64,000 bases of DNA from the NCBI GenBank assembly GCA_047605765.1, contig JASGFB010000005.1, positions 1 through 64,000 on the forward strand, read 5' to 3'. The position numbers and the translations under genes were made by a program. Position 1 is the stretch's first letter, and each line of letters opens with the position of its first letter. This DNA comes from JBGVSA01 sp047605765 (GTDB lineage: Bacteria > Pseudomonadota > Gammaproteobacteria > Burkholderiales > Rhodocyclaceae). Positions 24,110-33,966 of this stretch are shown piece by piece. The notes beneath the pieces are model-generated. The model ran no database searches. It had not been told where the DNA came from and saw only the letters and a list, made by a program, of their open reading frames with translations.

Positions 24110-27100
24110 ATGACTTTTAGTAATGAGTTTGATGTCGGCCCGCTCACGTGGGTGAAGAGCGAGATCGACGCAGCGCTGGCGCGTGCGCGCGAAAGCTTGG
24201 CCGATGCGCTGCAACGGCCGGACGAACGCGAGCCGCTGCGTTTTGCGCAGACTCACGTGCACCAGGCCAGCGGCGCACTGTCGGTAGTCGGGCTCGACGG
24301 CGTCACGCAGTTCTCCGAAGCGATCGACAAGCTGCTGGCCGTGCTGGCCGCCAGCGATGCCCACGCGCCGGACAAACTCACGCTGGCCAATCGCGCCATC
24401 GCCGTACTCGCCAACTACATCAACGAACTGCTCGCCGGCGCGCCGCACCAGCCGCTGCGCCTGTACCCCGTCTACCGCGATCTGGTGGCCGCACGCGGGG
24501 GCGATGCGCCGCCGCCGTCGGAGCTGTTCTTCCCCGATCTGTCACGCCGCCCGGCCCTGGGCCAGGTCGGCGAGGTGTCGCCGGAACGCGCCGCGCGTGA
24601 AGCGCGCGTGCTGCGTGGCCGCTTCGAGAAGGGCCTGCTGCTGTGGATCCGCCAGCCCAAATCGGATGCCGGCCCGGTGGAAATGCTGCGCGCCGTGCAA
24701 GGCATCGAGCGCATCCAGACCCTGCCTGCCACGCGTTCGTTCTGGTGGGCCGCCGTGGCGTTCTTCGAAGGGCTTGCCAGCGGCGCCGTGCCGGGCGATC
24801 GCCAGGCCCACCGCCTGTGCCGCCGCATCGACACGCAGATGCGCCGCCTCATGGAAGGCTCGCAGAGCGTGGCCGAACGGCTGGTGCGCGACGTGCTGTA
24901 TTTCATCGCCACCGCCCGCATCGATACGCCGCACGCGCAATCGGTGCGTCATGTCTATCGCCTCGACAGCGCGCTGCCCGCCTCCGACCAGGAGCTGTCC
25001 GACACGCTGCGCGTGCCGCTCGCCCTGCAATTGCGCGAGTCGCTCGAAAACGCCAAGGAAATGTGGAACCGCTTCTGCGCGGGTGCCGCCGTGGCGCTGC
25101 CGCAGTTTCAGGAACAACTGGTGGAGGTCATTGCGCGCGCCGCCCCGCTGCACATGCAGGAGGTCGACCGCCTGCTCGGCGCCATGGCCAACCTGCTGGG
25201 CTGGCTGCGGGCCGATCCGTTGCGCCATAACGATGCCATCGCCATGGAAGTGGCCACTGGCCTGCTGGTGGTGGAACAGGCCAGCGAATCCGGCGTGGTC
25301 GACCCGCAGCAATTGCGCCAGCAGGTAGACCTGCTGCGCGAGCGCTATGCCAGCCGCATGCGCGGTGAAAACCTGCCGGCGCTCGACGACAGCCTGTTGG
25401 GCGGCGCCTCGCGCCGGGCCCAGGAGAAGCTCTTCTTCAACCAGCTGGCGCGCGAGATCCTCGCCAATCTGGGCCAGATCGAACAGACGCTGGACAATTA
25501 CTTCCGCAACCCCGTCCATCGCGACGCGCTCGCCAACCTGGCCAATCCGCTCAAGCAGATCGAAGGCGCGCTGGCCATGCTGGGTGAAGCGGACGCTGCC
25601 GCCCTGGTGCGCCAATGCGCCGCCCAGGTGGTGCAGTTCAGCACGCAAGAAGATGCGCCGGAACAGGCGCAATGCGACGCCATCGCCCACCAGTTGTCGG
25701 CCCTGGGCTTCTATGTCGAAGCCCTCAAGCACGGCCCGGCCCGGCTGGAAACGTATCTCAATCCGAGCGCCGCACGCGCGCCCGAAGAAGAAGTCGCCGC
25801 CGTGTCCGCCACGGTCGAGGCTCAACTGGCCCGTGGCACGCGCGAAGCGCAGACCCTGGCAGCCGCGCTGCGCGAATCGCCCGAAGACCAGGGGCTGCGC
25901 GAGCAGCTGGTGAGCAATCTCGAATCGCTGCGCGAAGACGCCCAGTTGGTGGCCGACAGCCAGCTCGAACAACACACCAAGGACGCCCTCGCCACGCTGA
26001 AGGCCGGCGGCGATGTCGCCGGTGAGCAGATCAAGGAAGCGCTCTCGGCCGTGGCACCGACCGTCGCACCTCAGCCGTCGCCGGAAACGGCGCGCCTGCT
26101 GAGCGCGTCGACCGAAGAGCTGGATGCCGAACTGCTGGAGATCTTCCTCGAAGAAGCGCAGGAAGTCCTGCAGACGCTGGCCGCCTCGCGCGACCAGGCC
26201 AGTGCCGAACCGCACAATGTCGAAGCGCTGACCACCGTACGCCGCGCCTTCCACACGCTCAAGGGCAGTAGCCGCATGGTCGGTCTGGCGGACTTCTCGG
26301 AAGCGGCCCGCCACGTCGAAATGACGATGAACCGCTGGCTGCAACTGGAGAACGATGCCGACGCGCGGGTCCTGTCCCTGATCGACGAAGGCCGTGCGGT
26401 GTTCGGCGAATGGGTCAGGCAATTGCTGGCCGGCGGCGGCGCCTGGTATGACGCGGCCGCCCTCATCGACCACGCGACACGCTTGCTGGCCGCGCTGGAT
26501 GCGCCGGTGAGCGACGCCGCACCGCATGTGTCGCCGGCCAGCCCGACGATTCCGGCGGCCGTCGCGGCCCTGCATCAGGCCGACCCGGCACCGCACGACA
26601 TCGAAGCCTCGCTCAACGAAACGCGCTTCGATCTCGATGACTTCGTGCTGCCCGAACTCGGCACCGAACACCACTACGAATCGTCGCTGGAAGAAACGCG
26701 CCTGGATCTGCCGGCGCTGGCCGCGTTCGGCCTCGATCTGCCGGACGAGCCGCCGCTGCCGCAAGGCGCCAAGGAACTCGACCTGACGGCCACCCTGGCC
26801 GAGAGCGACATCCACGCGCTGATGGATGAAGGCCGCATGCCGGAGTTCGATCTGGCGGCGACCTCGATCAACCCGTTCCACCGTGCGCGGCCGCACGAAC
26901 TCGACATCCCGCCGCTGCAATCGCTCACCGAACAGCCGGCGCGTGGCGAATTGCCGCTCGACACGCACGATACCGACGACCTGTCGGCCACCGTGCTGAA
27001 CTTCGATGCGCTGGCGCAGGAACCCCGTCGTGATGGTGACCAAGCCGCCCGTCACGATGAGGACGACGAAGAACTGACCACCACGGCGCTCAATATCGAG

Positions 27101-30100
27101 GAATTGCTCGAGCCCTTGCCCGAGCCGCTGTCGCTCAATGAGCCCTTGCTGGACGCACTGTCGCTGGCCCCGTCGACGGCCGACGCCGCCAACGACGCCG
27201 TCGAACCGGAACACCTCGATCTGGCGCAGGTCGCCGACGCCCCGCTCGATTTCGAGCTGGACGATCTCACCGACAGCGCGCCGGCCAACGACGGCGCCAT
27301 CGACGCGGCGCCCGCCACCGACGTGGTCGCCGATGATGCGGCAGCCGACGACATCGAACTGACCGACGAGATCGAAGCGCTGCCCGCGCTGGCCGAGGAC
27401 ACAGCGCACACCGTGGTGACCGACGAAGCGGCGGCCGAAGAGACCGAAGTCATTGCCCTGCCGGCCCTGGAAGAAGACGTCGACGACATCGCGCAGGTCG
27501 AAGAAGAGGCCAACGTCACCACCACGACGCTCGACTTCACGCTGGAAGACAACCCGCCGGCCAAGGCAACCCCCGCCCCCGTCGAAGCGCGCCGCGCGCC
27601 GGCCCCGGCGGAAGACGATCTCGAAATCGTCTCCATCGACGATGACGATGGCGATATCGAGCTACCGCACCTGAGCCTGCCCGGCCTCAACACCGAACCC
27701 ACGCCACCGGCCGCGCCGGAAGCGGACGTGGTGATCGGGACGCATACGCTGTCGCGCGGCCTCTATGACCTCTACATGGTCGAAGCCGGCCAGCATCTGG
27801 ACACCCTGCGCACCGAGCTGGCCGACATGGCCGCCGACGACATGCTGGCACCACGCGCGACTGCCGTGCGCGCGGCCCACACGCTGGCGGGTATTTCGGG
27901 AACAGCACGCATCGAGCCGGCCTACACGCTGGCCAAGGCGCTGGAACACGCCCTGCATCGCCTGTGCGACGTAGACCAGGCGCCGTCGCGCGACCAGCTG
28001 TCGCTGGCCAACCTGGCCCTCGACACGCTCGAAACGATGTTCGACAACATCGCCGTGCTGTCGATGCCGGCGGCGGCAACCGAACTCGTCGAACAACTGG
28101 ATAACCTGCAGCCGGTGTTCGCATCGGCCGAGCAGATCGTCGCCCCGGCACTGCAGACCGAGGAAGACGACGACGAACTGGCCGCCCCCACCGCCCAGGA
28201 AGAAAGCGAAGAGCCCGAACCCAAGAGCACGGTACAGGACGAGCTGGACGAACAACTGCTGCCGATCTTCTTCGAGGAAGTCGAAGAGCTGTCCGGCGAA
28301 CTGGGCGCGGCCATCCGCCAGATGCGCGCCGAGCCGGGCGAAGCGGGTCACGTGCAGGCGCTGGCGCGCCTGCTGCACACGCTCAAGGGCAGCGCCCGCA
28401 TGGCGGGTGCGATGCGCCTGGGCGAATACGTCCACAGCATGGAATCGCGCCTGGAGGCCGGCGGCGATGCCACCGGCACGCTCGCCGACGACATGGAAAC
28501 CGGCCTGGATCACGTCGGCGCCATGGTGACGGCACTGCGTCAGCCCGGCACCGAGGCGCCCGCTGCGCCGGCCATGCATGGCCCGGATGGCGCCAGCGCC
28601 AAAGCGGCGCCGACGCCGGTGGCGAGCGCCGCAGCCACGCTGCTGCCGGCCGACGAAGGCGAAGCCGTGCAAGGGGCGCGTTCGACCTTGCGCGTGCGCG
28701 CCGACTCCATCGACCGCTTCGTCAACGAGGCGGGCGAAATCAGTATTGCGCGCACCCGCGTCGAAGGCGAAATGCGTACGCTGCGCCGGTCGCTGCTGGA
28801 CCTGACCGAAAACGTGATCCGTCTGCGCAACCAGTTGCGTGAGATCGAAATCCAGGCCGAATCGCAGATGCAGTCGCGCCTGGCGGCCGCCGAGGCTACC
28901 CACGGCGAATTCGATCCGCTGGAGTTCGACCGCTTCACACGCCTGCAGGAAGTCACCCGCATGATGGCCGAGTCGGTCGGCGACGTGACCACGATCCAGC
29001 AGAACCTGTTGCGCAATCTCGACCAGTCCGACGCCGCCCTGCATTCGCAGGCGCGCCTGTCGCGCGACTTGCAGCAGGCCCTGATGGCCGTGCGCATGGT
29101 GCCGTTCGAAGACGCCGCCGACCGCCTCTACCGGGTGGTCCGCCAGACCGCCAAGGAACTGGGCAAGCGCGCCAACCTCGACATCCGCAATGGCCGTGTC
29201 GAAATCGACCGTGGCGTGCTGGACAAGATGATCGCCCCGATCGAGCACTTGCTGCGCAATGCCATTGCACACGGCATTGAATCGCCCGCCGATCGCGTCG
29301 GCGCCGGCAAGGCCGAGTTCGGCCAGATCACGGTAACGCTGTCGCAGTTGTCCAACGAAATCGCATTGGAGATCCGCGATGACGGCCGGGGCCTGAACTT
29401 CGAGCGCATCCTCGCCCGTGGCCGCACGGCGGGCCTGGTCGAGGCCGACGAAACGCCGCCCGACAGCCGCCTGACGCAGCTGATTTTCGAGCCCGGCTTT
29501 TCAACCGCCGACACGGTGTCCGGCGTGGCCGGGCGCGGCGTCGGCATGGACGTCGTCAAGAGCGAGACGCTGGCCGTCGGTGGCCGCATCGAGGTCAGCT
29601 CGGTCAGCGGCCAGGGCGCACGCTTCATGATCCGTCTGCCGCTGACGCTGGCGGTGACGCAGGCGCTGCTGGTCCGCACGGCGGGCCGCACTTACGCGAT
29701 CCCGTCCAACATGGTCGAACAGGCGCTGGAACTGAAGGAAGACGCGCTCAACGACATGCGCGCCCGTGGCTTCGCCGAATGGAAGAACGAGCACTACCCG
29801 TTCCGCTACATGCCGCGCCTGCTCGGCGATCGCGCCACGCAGCCGACGCAGAACCGCTTCCACTGGGTGCTGCTGCTGCGCGCCGGCAACGAAACGCTGG
29901 CCATGCACATCGACGAACTGCGCGGCAACCAGGAAGTGATCGTCAAGAACGCCGGCCCGCAGTTTGTTCGCCTGCAAGGCTTTACCGGCGCGACCGTGCT
30001 GCCGGACGGCGAAATCGCGCTGATCCTGAACCCCGTCGTGCTGGCCAGCCGCCTCAAGGCGGAGGACGCCGACAACGGCCAGGGCGTGGCGATCGTGCCG

Positions 30101-30490
30101 CAGGTGGAGGAAGTGCGCGTACCCACCGTGATGGTGGTCGACGATTCGCTCACCGTGCGCAAGATCACCAGCCGCCTGCTCGAACGCGAGGGCTATCACG
30201 TCATCACCGCCAAGGATGGGGTCGATGCGTTGGAGCAACTGGTGGAGATCAAGCCGGATGTCATGCTGCTCGACATCGAAATGCCGCGCATGGATGGCTT
30301 CGATCTGGCGCGCAACGTGCGGGCCGACGAACGCCTGCGCGATCTGCCGATCATCATGATCACCTCGCGCATGGCCGATAAGCACCGCAACTACGCCAGC
30401 GAGATCGGCGTCAATCACTACCTGGGCAAGCCGTACCAGGAAGACGTGCTGCTCGAACTGATCCGCGGCTTCGTCACCACCCGCCACTGA
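24110..30490 (+). CDS. chpA: Pil-Chp chemosensory hybrid histidine kinase (PilL/ChpA)
   Basis: This 2126-residue CheA-like kinase drives twitching motility signalling with PilG, PilH, PilI and PilJ. An N-terminal degenerate Hpt-like segment has His51. Clear Hpt sites are His715 (HTLKGS), His1257 (HTLAGIS, variant) and His1423 (HTLKGS). A dimerisation segment lies at about 1530-1640, followed by a HATPase with N-box HLLRNAIAHGIE near 1711, DDGRGL and GRGVGMD. A CheW-like domain occupies about 1840-1975, and a C-terminal receiver has Asp2055 in LLDIEMPRMDG. Residues about 810-1220 form a very acidic linker with recurrent short motifs such as TTTALNIEEL and TTTLDFTLED. It starts behind a terminator at 24052-24082 and ends before a strong hairpin. 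Confidence 0.95.
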   Translation: MTFSNEFDVGPLTWVKSEIDAALARARESLADALQRPDEREPLRFAQTHVHQASGALSVVGLDGVTQFSEAIDKLLAVLAASDAHAPDKLTLANRAIAVLANYINELLAGAPHQPLRLYPVYRDLVAARGGDAPPPSELFFPDLSRRPALGQVGEVSPERAAREARVLRGRFEKGLLLWIRQPKSDAGPVEMLRAVQGIERIQTLPATRSFWWAAVAFFEGLASGAVPGDRQAHRLCRRIDTQMRRLMEGSQSVAERLVRDVLYFIATARIDTPHAQSVRHVYRLDSALPASDQELSDTLRVPLALQLRESLENAKEMWNRFCAGAAVALPQFQEQLVEVIARAAPLHMQEVDRLLGAMANLLGWLRADPLRHNDAIAMEVATGLLVVEQASESGVVDPQQLRQQVDLLRERYASRMRGENLPALDDSLLGGASRRAQEKLFFNQLAREILANLGQIEQTLDNYFRNPVHRDALANLANPLKQIEGALAMLGEADAAALVRQCAAQVVQFSTQEDAPEQAQCDAIAHQLSALGFYVEALKHGPARLETYLNPSAARAPEEEVAAVSATVEAQLARGTREAQTLAAALRESPEDQGLREQLVSNLESLREDAQLVADSQLEQHTKDALATLKAGGDVAGEQIKEALSAVAPTVAPQPSPETARLLSASTEELDAELLEIFLEEAQEVLQTLAASRDQASAEPHNVEALTTVRRAFHTLKGSSRMVGLADFSEAARHVEMTMNRWLQLENDADARVLSLIDEGRAVFGEWVRQLLAGGGAWYDAAALIDHATRLLAALDAPVSDAAPHVSPASPTIPAAVAALHQADPAPHDIEASLNETRFDLDDFVLPELGTEHHYESSLEETRLDLPALAAFGLDLPDEPPLPQGAKELDLTATLAESDIHALMDEGRMPEFDLAATSINPFHRARPHELDIPPLQSLTEQPARGELPLDTHDTDDLSATVLNFDALAQEPRRDGDQAARHDEDDEELTTTALNIEELLEPLPEPLSLNEPLLDALSLAPSTADAANDAVEPEHLDLAQVADAPLDFELDDLTDSAPANDGAIDAAPATDVVADDAAADDIELTDEIEALPALAEDTAHTVVTDEAAAEETEVIALPALEEDVDDIAQVEEEANVTTTTLDFTLEDNPPAKATPAPVEARRAPAPAEDDLEIVSIDDDDGDIELPHLSLPGLNTEPTPPAAPEADVVIGTHTLSRGLYDLYMVEAGQHLDTLRTELADMAADDMLAPRATAVRAAHTLAGISGTARIEPAYTLAKALEHALHRLCDVDQAPSRDQLSLANLALDTLETMFDNIAVLSMPAAATELVEQLDNLQPVFASAEQIVAPALQTEEDDDELAAPTAQEESEEPEPKSTVQDELDEQLLPIFFEEVEELSGELGAAIRQMRAEPGEAGHVQALARLLHTLKGSARMAGAMRLGEYVHSMESRLEAGGDATGTLADDMETGLDHVGAMVTALRQPGTEAPAAPAMHGPDGASAKAAPTPVASAAATLLPADEGEAVQGARSTLRVRADSIDRFVNEAGEISIARTRVEGEMRTLRRSLLDLTENVIRLRNQLREIEIQAESQMQSRLAAAEATHGEFDPLEFDRFTRLQEVTRMMAESVGDVTTIQQNLLRNLDQSDAALHSQARLSRDLQQALMAVRMVPFEDAADRLYRVVRQTAKELGKRANLDIRNGRVEIDRGVLDKMIAPIEHLLRNAIAHGIESPADRVGAGKAEFGQITVTLSQLSNEIALEIRDDGRGLNFERILARGRTAGLVEADETPPDSRLTQLIFEPGFSTADTVSGVAGRGVGMDVVKSETLAVGGRIEVSSVSGQGARFMIRLPLTLAVTQALLVRTAGRTYAIPSNMVEQALELKEDALNDMRARGFAEWKNEHYPFRYMPRLLGDRATQPTQNRFHWVLLLRAGNETLAMHIDELRGNQEVIVKNAGPQFVRLQGFTGATVLPDGEIALILNPVVLASRLKAEDADNGQGVAIVPQVEEVRVPTVMVVDDSLTVRKITSRLLEREGYHVITAKDGVDALEQLVEIKPDVMLLDIEMPRMDGFDLARNVRADERLRDLPIIMITSRMADKHRNYASEIGVNHYLGKPYQEDVLLELIRGFVTTRH

Positions 30491-30494
30491 GGCG

Positions 30495-30526
30495 ACAGGG
30501 GCGGGCGCCGCAACGCCCGCCCCTGT
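30495..30526 (+). terminator. Hairpin after chpA
   Basis: A 13-bp perfect GC-rich stem (30495-30507 with 30514-30526) has a 6-base loop. The T-run after it is short, so efficiency is uncertain, but it marks the end of the pil cluster before the convergent mpl gene. Confidence 0.65.
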
Positions 30527-30627
30527 TCAGTCTGGCCTGCGACGAGGGGGCCCGGGCGCGACGCCCTGCGGCGACCGCTGACAGGGCGCCTTTCCTTCTC
30601 TTCTCTGACAGCGCCCCTTCTGCGTAC

Positions 30628-31980
30628 TCAGAGGCCACCGAGGGCCTTGAGCAGCTTGTCGTGAACGCCACCGAAGCCGCCATTGCTCATGACGAGCACA
30701 TGATCGCCGGCGCGCGCATCGCGAGCGACGGCCGCCACCAGCGCCGACAGATCGTCGAAAGTGCGCGCCTTGCTGCCCACGGTGTCGAAGACTTCGGCGG
30801 CGTCCCAACCAAGATTGTGGGCATAGCAATACACGGCGTCGGCATCGGCCAGGCTGGCCGGAAGCTGGCTTTTCATGGTGCCCAGCTTCATGGTGTTGGA
30901 GCGCGGCTCCAGCACGGCCAGGATGCGTGCCTTGCCGACACGCCGGCGCAGGCCGGCGACGGTGGTGGCGATGGCCGTCGGATGATGGGCGAAGTCGTCA
31001 TAGACGGTGACCTCGCGCACCACGCCACGCACCTCCATGCGGCGCTTGATGCCTTCGAAACGTTCCAGTGACTGCGCGCTCTGCGCCGGCGTGATGCCGA
31101 CGTGGCGGGCGGCGGCCAGGGCCGCCAGCGCATTGGCGCGGTTATGGGCGCCGGTCAGGGGCAGCGCGCACCGGGCGACTTCCTCGCCATCGAGCAGGAA
31201 CGCCACCGTGTCGGCCTGATCGACGTCGCGGTACTGCCAGCGGCCGTTGCCGCAGAAGTGCTCCGCCTCGCTCCAGCAGCCACGTGCCAGCACGCGTGCG
31301 AGGCTGTCCTCGCCGCCGTTGACGAGAAGGCGACCGGTGGACGGCACAGTGCGCACCAGGTGGTGGAACTGCGTTTCGATGGCCGCCAGATCCGCAAAGA
31401 TGTCGGCGTGATCGAATTCCAGATTGTTGAGGATCGCCGTGCGCGGGCGGTAGTGCAAGAACTTCGAGCGCTTGTCGCAGAACGCCGTGTCGTATTCGTC
31501 CGCCTCGATGACGAAGAAGGACGAATCGGTCAGCCGCGCCGACACGCCGAAGTTGCCCGGCACGCCACCGATCAGGAAGCCCGGATTGAGGCCGGCGTCT
31601 TCGAGCAGCCACGCCAGCAGCGACGACGTGGTGGTCTTGCCATGGGTACCGGCCACCGCCAGCACCCACTTGTCACACAGGACGTGATCGGCCAGCCACT
31701 GCGGACCGGACGTATACGGCAGGCCGCGATCGAGGATCGCTTCGAGCAGCGGATTGCCGCGCGAAACCGCGTTGCCGACCACGAACAGATCGGGCTGCAG
31801 ACTGTCGAGCTGCGTGGCGCTGTAGCCTTCGATCAGAGCGATGCCCTGCTCGGTGAGCTGCGTGCTCATGGGCGGGTAGACGTTGGCGTCGCAGCCGGTG
31901 ACGGTGTGGCCCGCCGCGCGCGCGATCAAGGCGATGCCACCCATGAAGGTGCCGCAGATACCGAGGATGTGAATGTGCAT
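30628..31980 (-). CDS. mpl: UDP-N-acetylmuramate:tripeptide ligase (Mpl)
   Basis: Mpl re-attaches recycled L-Ala-gamma-D-Glu-meso-DAP to UDP-MurNAc in the cytoplasm, part of peptidoglycan recycling. This 450-residue Mur ligase begins HIHILGICGTFMGGIALIARAAGH, where Mpl has GICGTFM. The ATP loop is AVAGTHGKTTTSSLLAWLL, and FLIGGVPGNFG, VIEADEYDTAFFD-like EADEYDTAFCDKRSKF and EVTVYDDFAHHPTAI are family signatures. ATG 31978-31980 is chosen because similarity starts there; the frame is open far upstream. It is divergent from the gene at 32135. Confidence 0.95.
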   Translation of the reverse strand: MHIHILGICGTFMGGIALIARAAGHTVTGCDANVYPPMSTQLTEQGIALIEGYSATQLDSLQPDLFVVGNAVSRGNPLLEAILDRGLPYTSGPQWLADHVLCDKWVLAVAGTHGKTTTSSLLAWLLEDAGLNPGFLIGGVPGNFGVSARLTDSSFFVIEADEYDTAFCDKRSKFLHYRPRTAILNNLEFDHADIFADLAAIETQFHHLVRTVPSTGRLLVNGGEDSLARVLARGCWSEAEHFCGNGRWQYRDVDQADTVAFLLDGEEVARCALPLTGAHNRANALAALAAARHVGITPAQSAQSLERFEGIKRRMEVRGVVREVTVYDDFAHHPTAIATTVAGLRRRVGKARILAVLEPRSNTMKLGTMKSQLPASLADADAVYCYAHNLGWDAAEVFDTVGSKARTFDDLSALVAAVARDARAGDHVLVMSNGGFGGVHDKLLKALGGL

Positions 31981-32134
31981 GAAGGATCCGTTGCGCCGCC
32001 GGGCGGCATGAAGGCGCGCGTCCGGTGCGAGCGGGTCCTCACCGCGACGGCGATCTGTACAATAGGGACGGAATTTTAGCTCCAGTTTGCCGTCTGACCA
32101 CGGCATACGCACAACAGCCCACAGGGACGCAGCC

Positions 32135-32737
32135 ATGTCCGAGCGCCATAACCAATCGCTGCGACGCAGCGTCGCCGCCCACGCGGCGCGTTTGATGGCC
32201 GAAGAGGGCATCGACGATTTCGGGTTTGCCAAGCGCAAGGCGGCACGGCAGCTTGGTTTCACCAACGCGGAAGCGCTGCCGACCAATGCCGAGGTCGAAG
32301 AAGAACTGCACGCCTATGTCGCCCTGTTCCGTGACGAGGAAGACGAAGCGCGGCTGCGCGAGATGCGTCTGGCGGCCATCGAGGTCATGCACATGCTCGA
32401 GCCCTTCCGCCCCTACCTGACCGGCACCGTGCTGGCGGGCACGGCGGGCGCGTTCTCGGAAGTCGAACTCGAGATCTACGCCGACAGCGCCAAGGACGTG
32501 GAGATCTTCCTGCTCAACCAGGGGCTGCGCTATGAGCACCGTGAGGTGCGCCGCAGCGGGCCGGACGCGCCGGAAGCGACACTCGAATTCGACTGGGGCG
32601 AAGTGCCGTTCCGGCTGCACATCTACGATCACCTGGGCGAACGTTCGCCGCGCCGCTCGCCCGGCGGCAGCAAGCTCGCCGAACGGGCGCGGGTGGACGC
32701 CGTCGCCGCGCTGGTCGGCGACATCGGCGAAGAATGA
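32135..32737 (+). CDS. Conserved protein, possible nucleotidyltransferase fold
   Basis: I do not recognise a named family. The 200-residue protein is acidic and soluble. Its middle (LTGTVLAGTAGAFSEVELEIYADSAKDVEIFLL) resembles the glycine motif plus acidic strand of nucleotidyltransferases, though the catalytic Asp pair is not clear. It overlaps the following thioredoxin-like gene by four bases (ATGA), so the two are coupled. A -10-like TACAAT lies at 32058-32063. It is divergent from mpl, a conserved neighbourhood in betaproteobacteria. Start ATG 32135 is preferred over 32087. Confidence 0.6.
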   Translation: MSERHNQSLRRSVAAHAARLMAEEGIDDFGFAKRKAARQLGFTNAEALPTNAEVEEELHAYVALFRDEEDEARLREMRLAAIEVMHMLEPFRPYLTGTVLAGTAGAFSEVELEIYADSAKDVEIFLLNQGLRYEHREVRRSGPDAPEATLEFDWGEVPFRLHIYDHLGERSPRRSPGGSKLAERARVDAVAALVGDIGEE

Positions 32738-33258
32738 AGCGGACGGTGGTGTTGGGCGCAGTAGCGCTGGTGGCGACCGTCGCCGGCGTCGGCACCGGCT
32801 ACCACTTTGCGGCCCCGGCCAGCCCCGAGCAGGCCGCGCTCACGCAACTGACGCGTGCGCGCCTGCCCGACGCCAGCGGCGCGCTGGTCGACATGGGCCA
32901 ATGGCGCGGCAAACCGATGCTGGTGAATTTCTGGGGAACGTGGTGCGCGCCCTGCCGCGAAGAAATGCCGCTCCTCAACGACACCGCCGCGCGCTATCCC
33001 GGCGTGCAATTCGTCGGCATCGGCATCGATGAAGCCGCCGCGCTCAAGGCGTATGCCGCCACCCACGATACGCGCTATCCGCTGCTGCTCGGCGACGCCA
33101 ACCTGCTGAGTCTGACGCGCCAATTGGGCAATACTGCGCAGGCTTTGCCGTTCAGCGTGCTGATCGACGCGCGCGGCGCCGTTCATCAGGTCAAACTGGG
33201 GGCGTTCAAGGAGGCGGAATTGCAGACTGCGCTGACATCTGCGGCGAACGTGCGATAG
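32734..33258 (+). CDS. TlpA-like thioredoxin-fold protein
   Basis: This 174-residue protein has an N-terminal hydrophobic anchor or signal (about 5-25) and a thioredoxin fold with NFWGTWCAPCREEMPLL (the WCxPC active site) and a cis-Pro in ALPFSVLID. It is a periplasmic thiol reductase of the TlpA/ResA type, which typically reduces apocytochrome c or other thiols. It follows the upstream gene with an ATGA overlap and lies 80 bases before aroQ. The exact substrate is unknown. Confidence 0.85.
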   Translation: MKRTVVLGAVALVATVAGVGTGYHFAAPASPEQAALTQLTRARLPDASGALVDMGQWRGKPMLVNFWGTWCAPCREEMPLLNDTAARYPGVQFVGIGIDEAAALKAYAATHDTRYPLLLGDANLLSLTRQLGNTAQALPFSVLIDARGAVHQVKLGAFKEAELQTALTSAANVR

Positions 33259-33338
33259 TTCCGATTGTCGGTGACCTTTGATGCGAATAGCGTCGAAACC
33301 ATAGACAACTTGCAGGCAATTGCGGCAAACTCGCGGCC

Positions 33339-33875
33339 ATGACGAGCCCGAAGAAATCCAAGTCGACCGGCCCGGGCGGCGGAGCCAAGGCTCAAGCGGC
33401 GGGTGAGGCAGCCGCCGGCCCCGCACGCATTCTGGTCCTCCACGGCCCCAATCTCAACCTGCTCGGCACACGCGAGCCGGAAATATACGGCCACACCACG
33501 CTGGCCGATATCCATGCCGAGATGGACGCGCGGGCACGTGCGTCGGGCGTGCGGCTGGAATCCTTTCAGAGCAACCATGAAGGCCAGCTCATCGACCGCG
33601 TGCAGGCTGCGCGGGCCGAGGGGGTCAACTTCATCGTCATCAACCCGGCGGCCTACACGCATACCAGCGTGGCCCTGCGCGATGCGCTGGCGGCCGTGAA
33701 GATTCCCTTCGTTGAGGTGCATCTGACCAATATCCACGCGCGAGAAGCGTTCCGGCATCACTCGTACCTGTCGGACATCGCCGTGGGCGTCATCTGCGGC
33801 CTCGGCCCCCAGGGCTACATGCTGGCCCTCGAATACGCGCTCAAACGCGTGGACGCCGTGCGCGCGTCGCTGTAA
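33339..33875 (+). CDS. aroQ: 3-dehydroquinate dehydratase, type II
   Basis: AroQ makes 3-dehydroshikimate in the shikimate pathway. The core (about 28-172) has HGPNLNLLGTREPEIYG with the catalytic Tyr, QSNHEGQLIDRV, VINPAAYTHTSVALRDAL and VHLTNIHAREAFRHHSY. The 178-residue length includes an unusual N-terminal Lys/Gly/Ala-rich extension of about 27 residues. The start ATG 33339 may be too far upstream, since family members normally start close to the ILVLHGPN strand. Confidence 0.95.
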   Translation: MTSPKKSKSTGPGGGAKAQAAGEAAAGPARILVLHGPNLNLLGTREPEIYGHTTLADIHAEMDARARASGVRLESFQSNHEGQLIDRVQAARAEGVNFIVINPAAYTHTSVALRDALAAVKIPFVEVHLTNIHAREAFRHHSYLSDIAVGVICGLGPQGYMLALEYALKRVDAVRASL

Positions 33876-33916
33876 TACCCGCGCCGACCATCCGATAGAA
33901 AACAACACAATCAAAC

Positions 33917-33951
33917 AGGCGGCGTCTCCATGGAGCATGGCCGCCTTTTTT
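33917..33951 (+). terminator. Intrinsic terminator just upstream of accB
   Basis: AGGCGGC (33917-33923) pairs with GCCGCCT (33940-33946), with an inner CTCC-AT-GGAG stem, and a run of six Ts (33946-33951). It lies 16 bases before the accB ATG. It either ends the aroQ transcript or acts as an attenuator for accBC. Confidence 0.8.
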
Positions 33952-33966
33952 CGTCTTGGAGTGGAC

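Noticed and set aside
24542..27409. 955-residue minus-strand open frame opposite chpA
   Set aside because: It mirrors the codon bias of the real plus-strand gene, has no recognisable domain, and is low-complexity; long antisense frames are expected in GC-rich coding DNA.
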